From assembly GCF_003671495.1 (NCBI RefSeq), contig NZ_RCHN01000032.1:92251-156250 (forward strand): a DNA stretch of 64,000 nt, written 5' to 3'. Position numbers and translations under genes: made by a program. Shown in pieces: positions 26,301 to 32,275 of this stretch. The stretch comes from Ketobacter sp. (GTDB lineage: Bacteria; Pseudomonadota; Gammaproteobacteria; Pseudomonadales; Ketobacteraceae). Each line of letters starts with the position of its first letter. Within the stretch, counting starts at the first letter, position 1. A model generated the notes under the pieces. That model worked only from the letters and a program-made list of their open reading frames with translations, was not told where the DNA came from and did no database searches.

Positions 26301-26401
26301 CGGGGCATATCCTGATAAGCCAGGATGCCGAGGATGATCACCAGGCCAAACGTCAGGTTGGCCAGGACGTGATTTTCGAGAAAACGCCGCAGCAGCTTCA
26401 C
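23306..26401 (-). CDS. RND-family efflux pump inner-membrane transporter
   Basis: The 1031-residue length, the N-terminal helix followed by a large periplasmic loop, a block of helices around 330-540, a second large loop and a C-terminal helix block fit the AcrB/HAE1 family of proton-driven exporters. Recognisable pieces are ARDPEINFNWIDITTALPGA, VIALGMLVDDAVVVVE in the TM4 region that carries the proton-relay acidic residues, and MYGVVALSGISVNSAIVLM. The adaptor gene is just upstream with a 4-base overlap. No outer-membrane channel gene is adjacent, so the pump would borrow a TolC-type channel. Substrate unknown; the alkane-hydroxylase neighbours suggest solvents or hydrophobic compounds, which is inference. 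Confidence 0.92.
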   Translation of the reverse strand: MKLLRRFLENHVLANLTFGLVIILGILAYQDMPRARDPEINFNWIDITTALPGASSIDVEKRITDPIEDTISSTVRDLRFVTSTSREGVSSILVRFNQLSKTEFRERVADLRREVQNVYTDLLPDEALDPQIREITTSSGFPTASLVLTAQSPDETFRRYAANLKLALERQPGVDEVLKMGSEDPELHIAFYPEKLLGLAINPNDLAATVRAYFSDVAIGDLNTASGRWLVRLEGTSSSLNELEAFPVVTAQGVVPLGSLAEIYRSSAEPSILAHFQGRPAIMFNITKQEQANTLQLLDNLNRFIEREQDVVIPQGYHLELVDDQTISTRDAIRTMQWNAGIGLSLVILVVFVFLGGRIALLTGIGIPFTLAATFFILQAMDMSLNNTVLLGVVIALGMLVDDAVVVVETIYYRLQQGYSAMDAAIEALQEVAAPVFTSVLTTIAAFLPLMLLPGFMGDFLRVIPLVVCIALAVSLLEAFWMLPAHVSAIRVNFDKESALQRKRQHFSRNIRHYYSLLLIRVMRHPIRSLLGILGVAVLAGLLLASGVIQVNFFAADPYRVLYINAESPARYTIHESMDVAEQLEQKALAVLEPEEVRASVAYSGIMFTQTEPYFGENYSQAFISLNPIRGDMRDTYSLIAAVEAAVGEQLGESKVSVLVLEDGPPVGQPISVKVRGDRFEDIQDVVDKISAHLQADPRFKNINTDFKTGSPQLKLTLDGDAIQRAGIAPQVVTSALQSRVDGLLIGRYQSFGEEVDIRLLARTDGDDNLDNLLSTTLTTANGGTVRLSTLLQAEYGSGYQNIRHYNFKRSITINGDIDESQLDVVAANDLIREYWDTIRGQHPGVDLDFSGVLDDIEENLSGIINLFVMGLCLIYLILGTQFKSYLQPLMILVSVPLAFIGVVFGLVLTNNPLSFTSMYGVVALSGISVNSAIVLMSAANSRLQMGMSPLHATIYAGRRRVVPILITSTTTIAGLFSLAVGVGGKSLLWGPIAATIVSGLLFSTVLVLVVIPLIYYASVRKRTAGGVANR

Positions 26402-27399
26402 GGTAAGGGGTCACCTGAATTCAGTGGGCCCAGGCCTTTCACCACGATGAGCGTATCCTCTGCCAGCTCCAGGGGTGCACTGCGGCCAGGGATGGCGTTG
26501 GGCAGGGCAATGAAGCGCGCCTTGCCTTCCTGTTTGATGAACACACCCCATTGACCCTCCCGTTTCACCACATACTGGGCGGGAACAAAGCTGCGTGGAT
26601 CGGTCCACACCAGTTTGCCCGCCGTGCCCGGTGGCGGCGCCTGATCACGGAACGCCAATCGGATCTCCTGATCGCGGGTTTCCGTATTCACAATGCCGCC
26701 GCTGCGCAGCAGGGTCACCGGATAGGACTGGTCGGCAACGAACGCTAACGCCGCTTGTTGCAGTTGCGAGACCTCGTGCGGCTTGATCAGGGCGGACAGT
26801 TCCAGTTGCCGGGTATCCACAATGGTGATCAGGGGGGTGCCGACTGCGGCCAGCTGCCCGACGCTGGCGATGCGTTGGGTGATGATGCCGTCGAAGGGGG
26901 CTTTGATCTGGCAGCGTTTCACATCCAGTTGTGCTCGTTGCAGGTTGATGCGGGCCTGCAGTTGTTCTGCCTGCCGGGCGATGGCTTCGGCGTTGGCGGT
27001 GTCCAGGCTTTCGCGGGAGGTTAAATCTTTCTGCATCAATTGCGCGGCGCGATCCTGTTGGGTTTTGGCCAGGTCCAGGCGCGCCTTGGCGATGGTAATA
27101 CCGGCTTCCGCCAGTTGCAGGGCCAGATTGAAATCGGTGCAATCCAGTTGCAGCAGTGTCTCGCCCTTTTTCACCTGTTGGCTGACGCCCACCGGAATCG
27201 CCGTGACGGTGGCCTGCAGTTGGGCACTCAAGGTGGTGTGGTTGAGGCTGACGGCGGTGGCGGGTGCCTGGCGTGCGGGATGCTCGGCAATCTGGGCCAG
27301 GGTGATAGCGCGCTTGTTGTCGGCAGCAAAAACAGCGTGCCCCAGGCCCATGCCCAGGGTCAAAAACAGCAGACAGAAAGCGCGCGTTGCAGTGGTCAT
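26398..27399 (-). CDS. RND efflux periplasmic adaptor (membrane fusion protein)
   Basis: From the ATG at 27399 the protein has 333 residues. The N terminus is a signal peptide (RAFCLLFLTLGMGLGHAVFA). The HlyD/AcrA pattern follows: a first lipoyl half (VKKGETLLQLDC), an alpha-helical hairpin rich in Gln and Ala (about 85-150), a second lipoyl half (KAPFDGIITQRIASVGQLAAVGTPLI) and beta-barrel regions. It links the RND transporter encoded downstream to an outer-membrane channel. A longer frame from 27459 adds 20 non-conserved residues; the chosen start has AGG at -9. The single central Cys in LQLDCTDF is unremarkable. Confidence 0.9.
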   Translation of the reverse strand: MTTATRAFCLLFLTLGMGLGHAVFAADNKRAITLAQIAEHPARQAPATAVSLNHTTLSAQLQATVTAIPVGVSQQVKKGETLLQLDCTDFNLALQLAEAGITIAKARLDLAKTQQDRAAQLMQKDLTSRESLDTANAEAIARQAEQLQARINLQRAQLDVKRCQIKAPFDGIITQRIASVGQLAAVGTPLITIVDTRQLELSALIKPHEVSQLQQAALAFVADQSYPVTLLRSGGIVNTETRDQEIRLAFRDQAPPPGTAGKLVWTDPRSFVPAQYVVKREGQWGVFIKQEGKARFIALPNAIPGRSAPLELAEDTLIVVKGLGPLNSGDPLP

Positions 27400-27499
27400 G
27401 GCAGCCTGAATCATCAAAAAATGAACAGGCAGCATAGCGATAGGCCTAGGACAATGCAACGCGCAAGACCAGCGCCTGCGGTAATTAATCTGTCATAAA

Positions 27500-28699
27500 T
27501 CAGGCGGTGTGAGCGTCCTCATCGTAGCGAATGGCCTGCAGGGATTTAAGGCCGCTTTTTTGATTGGCAGCGGTTGCCATCCTGCGTTCTTCGGCACTGG
27601 CATAGCGGGCGTCCCAATCCAGTACCTTGGGCGTCATCAATTTGTGCCACAGGGGGGGAACCAAGGCAATGGCGATGGTGGTAAGGTAGCCGTTGATCAT
27701 CATGGGTGCGTCCCGATAGGGTTGCAGTTCATGATAGGGCACCTCTCCCTGGGCGTGATGATGGGAGTGCCGGGTGAGATTGAACATGGACCAGGAACTG
27801 AAGCGCTTGTTGGTGTTCCAGGAGTGGCGTGGCTGCACCGGTGTTTCTGGGTTGCGCACCATGCCGTAGTGTTCCATGTAGTTCACGATTTCCAGTAACG
27901 CCTTGCCCCACACCCCGGCGGCGCTGAAAAACAGCACACCGGCCCAACCGGCAACCCAATACGATGCCAGCAGGATGGTGGCACTCATCAGGTAACCGCG
28001 GATGGCAACATTGTGGAGGGAGAACAGGCGCTGGCGTTTTTTCTGCAGGCGCGCCTGTTCGATGCGCCAGGCACTGAGGTTGCCACGCAGGGTGGAAATC
28101 ACAATGTGGGCGTAAACGTTGCGACCCCGGGGTGCGGTGGCAGGGTCTTCGGTTGTGCTGACGTAACGATGGTGACCATAGACATGTTCGATGGCGAAGT
28201 TGCTGTCGAAACTGAACGCCAGCAGCCAGCGCCCCACCCACATGGAGATCGGGTCCCAGGTGCGGTGGGTCAACTCATGGCCGGTGATGGTGCCCACCAT
28301 GCCGATCATCAGGCCGGTCAGGATCACACCCCAGAACAGGTTCCAGCCGCTGTTGCTGTCTCGGGCCGCCAGCATGTCATAGCCACTCAGTTGCTGGATG
28401 AGGGCACCGTAGCCCAACGGGTCCACTGCAGCGGTTTGCCACAGTCCGCTCACCTGCCATAAAAAGGTGAACAGGATGAAGGCCAGTAGTGGCAACGCCA
28501 GCCACAGTTGCCAGGTGAGGATTTCCGGGCGGGCGTAATCGGGCACGCTGATGTCGTCACCGAGCACGGCATCCAGTAACACATAGCCACAGAAGATGGC
28601 GAGGAAACCGTAGGTCATCCAGTCTCCACCCAGGGTGAGAAACAGGGCCGACAACAGGCCGATGCCGTGAAACAGAAAAAATTTGAGATAGTGGAACAT
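27500..28699 (-). CDS. Membrane non-heme diiron hydroxylase of the AlkB/XylM family
   Basis: The 399-residue protein (ATG at 28699, with AAGGA upstream) has about six hydrophobic helices and the full histidine set of the integral-membrane alkane/xylene hydroxylases: H-E-L-T-H at 141-145, E-H-V-Y-G-H-H at 171-177, N-Y-M-E-H-Y-G-M at 273-280 and R-H-S-H-H-H-A at 310-316. These bind the diiron centre that hydroxylates terminal carbons of alkanes or aryl-methyl groups. The last box differs from the usual AlkB QRHSDHH. It is fed by the reductase encoded just upstream, a pairing more like XylM-XylA than classical AlkB with rubredoxin. The natural substrate cannot be read from sequence. Confidence 0.9.
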   Translation of the reverse strand: MFHYLKFFLFHGIGLLSALFLTLGGDWMTYGFLAIFCGYVLLDAVLGDDISVPDYARPEILTWQLWLALPLLAFILFTFLWQVSGLWQTAAVDPLGYGALIQQLSGYDMLAARDSNSGWNLFWGVILTGLMIGMVGTITGHELTHRTWDPISMWVGRWLLAFSFDSNFAIEHVYGHHRYVSTTEDPATAPRGRNVYAHIVISTLRGNLSAWRIEQARLQKKRQRLFSLHNVAIRGYLMSATILLASYWVAGWAGVLFFSAAGVWGKALLEIVNYMEHYGMVRNPETPVQPRHSWNTNKRFSSWSMFNLTRHSHHHAQGEVPYHELQPYRDAPMMINGYLTTIAIALVPPLWHKLMTPKVLDWDARYASAEERRMATAANQKSGLKSLQAIRYDEDAHTA

Positions 28700-28737
28700 G
28701 GCAGTGTCCTTATGAGCTTGATGGGGCTTGTTGTATG

Positions 28738-29799
28738 TTATTGGGCGTTTGCCTGGCTGGATTGATCCAGAAACTTGTCGCTGAAACATTGCTGTGGGGG
28801 AATACCCAGTTGCTGCAGCTTATGTTCAGCGGCATCCAGCATGGCCGGGGGGCCGCACAGATAGGCCTGACTCCGGGGATCGCAATATTGCTCCAGGTGA
28901 TCCGTCACCAGGCCGCGGGCGCCGTTCCAGTCGGAAGCGGCGGGCTCTTCCGACAACACCGGGATAAACCGGAAGTCCCCCGCCCACTGTTCCTGCAGTT
29001 GTTGCAGCTCCGCCAGGCAATACAGATCCTGTTGGCTGCGGGCACCGAACAAAAAGGTGACCGGGCGCGGGTTGCGGTGGGCCAGGGCGTCCTCCAGCAG
29101 GGCTTTGATGGGCGCCAGCCCGCTGCCCCCTGCGATGCAGAGGATGGGCTGGGCAGGGCTCTCCCGCAGATAAAAGTCGCCATAGGGGCCCTCCAGCCGT
29201 ACCCGGGATGCCAGTACCGGGCCCTGGGCCCAGCTGGACATCTCGCCACCGGGCACCTGGCGGATAAAAAAGCGCACCCGGCGTTGACCTGAGGCGGTGG
29301 CCGGGGTGGCGAAGGAATAACTGCGGGGTGTGTCGATGTGCCCCGGTACCGACAGCCGTGCGTATTGGCCGGCGGCGTAGTGCAGGGCCTGGTTGGATTC
29401 CGGCTCCAGCTCGATGTCCAGGGCAGTAATGTCGTGGGTCAGGGCCTGCTGGGCCACCACCGTCCCCCAGCAGCGGATCGGGTCCGGAGCCTGGACCGGT
29501 GGCTGGTCCAGGGCGATGTGGACCTCGCCCCTGGGCACGGACTGGCAGGCCAGGATGTAGCCCTGGTCCAGCTCCTCAGCGGACAGCACATAGGCCGCTT
29601 CGGTGAGTTCCTTCACCTTGCCCCGGGTCAGCCGGCACTTGCAGGTGGCGCATCCCCCCACGCGACAGCTGTGAGGAAAGCGTATACCCTGTCGCAGGGC
29701 CGCATTGAGGATGGTTTCCTTGTCGCCCACGGGCAGCGGCGTGGGGGTGCCCTCGATGTGGAGCAGCTTGGGCTGCGAGGCTTTGAATAAACCGAACAT
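28738..29799 (-). CDS. Fused 2Fe-2S ferredoxin / FAD-NAD(P)H reductase, XylA-like
   Basis: The 353-residue protein supplies electrons to the adjacent hydroxylase. Residues 1-95 are a plant-type ferredoxin with cluster cysteines C45, C50, C53 and C85 (HSCRVGGCATC, ILACQS). An FNR-type reductase follows: the flavin-binding R-S-Y-S-F near 170 (PRSYSFATPA), the nucleotide-binding GGSGLAPIKALLED and the C-terminal LCGPPAML. The order ferredoxin-FAD-NAD matches XylA and other oxygenase reductases. It is the first gene of a two-gene operon with the hydroxylase, which starts 38 bases after its stop. The ATG at 29799 follows AGGAA and a palindromic operator-like region. Confidence 0.92.
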   Translation of the reverse strand: MFGLFKASQPKLLHIEGTPTPLPVGDKETILNAALRQGIRFPHSCRVGGCATCKCRLTRGKVKELTEAAYVLSAEELDQGYILACQSVPRGEVHIALDQPPVQAPDPIRCWGTVVAQQALTHDITALDIELEPESNQALHYAAGQYARLSVPGHIDTPRSYSFATPATASGQRRVRFFIRQVPGGEMSSWAQGPVLASRVRLEGPYGDFYLRESPAQPILCIAGGSGLAPIKALLEDALAHRNPRPVTFLFGARSQQDLYCLAELQQLQEQWAGDFRFIPVLSEEPAASDWNGARGLVTDHLEQYCDPRSQAYLCGPPAMLDAAEHKLQQLGIPPQQCFSDKFLDQSSQANAQ

Positions 29800-29814
29800 G
29801 GCATTTCCTGATTT

Positions 29815-29842
29815 CTAATAATTGTTAGATTGTCCTACAATC
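29815..29842. promoter_or_regulatory. Two abutting palindromes upstream of the reductase-hydroxylase operon
   Basis: GATTGT-CCT-ACAATC (29828-29842) is a perfect inverted repeat. CTAATAATTGTTAG (29815-29828) is a near palindrome sharing its last base. Both lie 16-43 bases upstream of the reductase ATG, where a promoter would be (minus-strand TTGGAT, 16 bases, AATTAT). They look like an operator for a GntR- or TetR-sized regulator; the regulator is not identified. Confidence 0.45.
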
Positions 29843-29971
29843 CAACTGAAAGATAGCCAATCTCCCTTCGAACTGCAAGCGGTGGCCACCGGGTCACGGG
29901 GAAATTTTTGTAACCGCGGCGGGTTCCGCGGGTAAAATGGCGGCACATGTACCACAGCGTTGGGGGAAAAC

Positions 29972-30343
29972 ATGAAAATTTTCATTGTGATAGGACTGTT
30001 CGCCATGGCCCTGGGGGTGATTCTGGGGGCCTTTGGTGCCCATGGTTTGAAGGGGAAAATCGAGCCCAACCTGCTGGCGGCGTACCAGACCGGTGTGGAA
30101 TACCACCTCTACCACGCCCTGGGATTGCTGTTGGTGGGGTTGCTGGCCTTTCACTTCCCCCAGGCGGCGGGCTTCAAATGGGGCAGCTGGCTGTTGCTGT
30201 GGGGCATCCTCCTGTTCTCCGGCTCCCTTTACCTGATGGCGTTTACCGGGCTGCGCTGGCTGGGGGCGATCACCCCGCTGGGGGGTACCGCCTTCATTGT
30301 GGGCTGGGTTTGGATTGCCTGGTCTGTGATCAGATCCATGTAA
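29972..30343 (+). CDS. DUF423 family membrane protein
   Basis: This 123-residue protein consists of four hydrophobic helices. The N terminus (IVIGLFAMALGVILGAFGAHGLK) and the following YQTGVEYHLYHALGLLLVG are the conserved signature of the DUF423/YgdD family, whose function is unknown. Translation most likely starts at the ATG at 29972, with GGGGGA a few bases upstream. It is divergent from the reductase-hydroxylase operon and lies just before thiS, but a gap of 87 bases suggests it is not part of the thiamine operon. Confidence 0.88.
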   Translation: MKIFIVIGLFAMALGVILGAFGAHGLKGKIEPNLLAAYQTGVEYHLYHALGLLLVGLLAFHFPQAAGFKWGSWLLLWGILLFSGSLYLMAFTGLRWLGAITPLGGTAFIVGWVWIAWSVIRSM

Positions 30344-30430
30344 AATATTGGCGCAAGCCTTTACGGGCTGTCATCAATTCAACACAATAGTCAGCCAGCT
30401 GAAAATGGACGTTTTATAAACGAATTAGCC

Positions 30431-30658
30431 ATGACACAACCTACCATCACAGACACGATCACTGTCACCGTCAATGGTGACGCGCAACAGGTGGCGGCCG
30501 GTTCTACGGTGGCCGATCTGGTGGCGTCCATGGACCTGGCCGGGCGCCGGGTGGCCGTGGAATGCAATCTGGAGATCGTGCCCAAAGCCGCCCACGCCAG
30601 CACCCGGCTGCAGGCCGGTGATGTATTGGAAATTGTGCATGCCATCGGCGGCGGCTGA
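30431..30658 (+). CDS. thiS: Thiamine biosynthesis sulfur carrier ThiS
   Basis: ThiS is the ubiquitin-like carrier whose C-terminal Gly-Gly is thiocarboxylated and delivers sulfur to ThiG for thiazole synthesis. The protein has 75 residues, ends in the required GGG, and carries [21 protein letters not shown] and the C-terminal [16 protein letters not shown], as in the family. The N terminus is about nine residues longer than usual. thiG follows after 41 bases. No TPP riboswitch is seen upstream. Confidence 0.95.
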   Translation: MTQPTITDTITVTVNGDAQQVAAGSTVADLVASMDLAGRRVAVECNLEIVPKAAHASTRLQAGDVLEIVHAIGGG

Positions 30659-30699
30659 GCCGCCCCCCGCTGTCACCCATTCAAGGAATCAGGCCCATC

Positions 30700-31494
30700 A
30701 TGACTCAGACCTTCACAGACACCCCGCTCAAAGTTGGACAACGCGAATTCCGATCCCGCCTGTTGGTGGGTACCGGCAAGTACAAGGATCTGGAGGAAAC
30801 CCGCCTGGCCATCGAAGCCAGTGGCGCCGAGATCGTCACCGTGGCGGTGCGCCGCACCAACATCGGCCAGAACCCGGATGAGCCCAACCTGCTGGACGTG
30901 ATCCCACCGGACCGCTACACCATCCTGCCCAACACAGCCGGCTGCTACAACGCCAAGGACGCGGTGCGGACCTGCCGCCTGGCGCGGGAGCTGCTGGATG
31001 GCCATAACCTGGTGAAGCTGGAGGTGCTGGGGGATGAAAAAACCCTGTTCCCCAACGTGGTGGAAACCCTGTCCGCCTGTGAAACCCTGATCAAGGACGG
31101 CTTTGAAGTGATGGTGTACACCTCGGACGATCCCATCATCGCCAAGGAGCTGGAGCAGATGGGGTGTGTGTCGGTGATGCCTTTGGCGGCCCCCATCGGC
31201 AGTGGCCTGGGCATCCGCAATCCCTATAACATTCGCATGATTCTGGAAGACGCCAAGGTGCCCATCATTGTGGACGCCGGTGTGGGTACCGCTTCGGATG
31301 CCGCGGTGGCCATGGAACTGGGCTGTGAAGGGGTGTTGATGAACACCGCCATCGCCGCGGCCCGCAACCCGGTGCTGATGGCGTCGGCCATGCGCAAGGC
31401 CATTGAAGCCGGCCGTGAGGCGCACCTGGCCGGGCGCATGCCGAAAAAACTCTATGCCAGTGCGTCCTCGCCCATCGAAGGCACGTTTTTCTAA
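30700..31494 (+). CDS. thiG: Thiazole synthase ThiG
   Basis: ThiG forms the thiazole phosphate ring of thiamine from DXP, dehydroglycine and ThiS thiocarboxylate. The 264-residue protein has the TIM-barrel landmarks: [46 protein letters not shown], the Schiff-base lysine in LVKLEVLGD, the phosphate loop in APIGSGLGI and [28 protein letters not shown]. The ATG at 30700 is preceded by AAGGA. It lies between thiS and trmB in one transcription unit, the common arrangement in Pseudomonas. Confidence 0.97.
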   Translation: MTQTFTDTPLKVGQREFRSRLLVGTGKYKDLEETRLAIEASGAEIVTVAVRRTNIGQNPDEPNLLDVIPPDRYTILPNTAGCYNAKDAVRTCRLARELLDGHNLVKLEVLGDEKTLFPNVVETLSACETLIKDGFEVMVYTSDDPIIAKELEQMGCVSVMPLAAPIGSGLGIRNPYNIRMILEDAKVPIIVDAGVGTASDAAVAMELGCEGVLMNTAIAAARNPVLMASAMRKAIEAGREAHLAGRMPKKLYASASSPIEGTFF

Positions 31495-31502
31495 TCGCAG
31501 TA

Positions 31503-32225
31503 GTGCAGGTAATCCCATTGAACGACCGCAACACCCAAGCCACTGAACAACCCCTGCGCCGCCTGCGCAGTTTTGTGCGTCGCCAGGGGCGCATGACCGA
31601 AGGTCAGAGCCGCGCCCTGGACACCCTGTGGCAGGACTATGGCCTGAATCTGCAGCAGGGCGTCATCAACTATACTGATGTCTTCGGTGGCGATGGCCCG
31701 GTGATCCTGGAAATCGGCTTTGGTGACGGCGTGTCCCTGTTGCAGATGGCCCAGGCGGCGCCGCAGAAACACTTCATCGGTGTGGAGGTGCATCGCCCCG
31801 GTGTGGGCAAGCTGATCAACGATGCCCATCACGCCGGTGTGCACAACATCCGGGTGTTCTGTGAGGACGCCATTGAAGTGTTGCAGCACTGCATTCCCGA
31901 CCAGAGCCTGGACGGCGTGCAATTGTTTTTTCCGGACCCCTGGCACAAGAAACGCCACAACAAACGGCGCATCGTGCAGGCGGAGTTTGCGGCCAACATC
32001 CGGCGCAAACTGAAAGTGGGCGGCTATTTCCATATGGCCACCGATTGGGAGCCCTATGCTGAACACATGATGGAGGTGATGTCCGCCGCTGAGGGTTATG
32101 ACAATTCGGCGGGTGCAGGCCACTATGCGCCAAAGCCGGATTACCGGCCCAGTACCAAGTTCGAACGGCGCGGTGAGCGCCTGGGGCATGGGGTTTGGGA
32201 TTTGATATTCGTGAAAACACACTGA
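31503..32225 (+). CDS. trmB: tRNA (guanine46-N7)-methyltransferase TrmB
   Basis: TrmB methylates G46 in the variable loop of tRNAs. The 240-residue protein has the SAM-binding [27 protein letters not shown], the catalytic [15 protein letters not shown] and a C-terminal [17 protein letters not shown], all typical. The longest frame starts at GTG (31503) without a ribosome-binding site; a TTG at 31518 follows AGG at good spacing and is a plausible true start. The stop codon begins a small hairpin (TGAGCC/GGCTCA, 32223-32241) with no T-run. Confidence 0.96.
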   Translation: MQVIPLNDRNTQATEQPLRRLRSFVRRQGRMTEGQSRALDTLWQDYGLNLQQGVINYTDVFGGDGPVILEIGFGDGVSLLQMAQAAPQKHFIGVEVHRPGVGKLINDAHHAGVHNIRVFCEDAIEVLQHCIPDQSLDGVQLFFPDPWHKKRHNKRRIVQAEFAANIRRKLKVGGYFHMATDWEPYAEHMMEVMSAAEGYDNSAGAGHYAPKPDYRPSTKFERRGERLGHGVWDLIFVKTH

Positions 32226-32275
32226 GCCGCATTGGGGCTCATAACAATAAGAAGAGCACCATCAAGAAAGGAACC

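Noticed and set aside
30344..30430. TPP riboswitch before thiS-thiG
   Set aside because: The leader is only 87 bases and lacks the conserved CTGAGA and ACCTGA-type motifs.
32223..32241. Terminator after trmB
   Set aside because: The hairpin is only six pairs and has no T-run, so it is unlikely to stop transcription; read-through into the downstream gene is possible.
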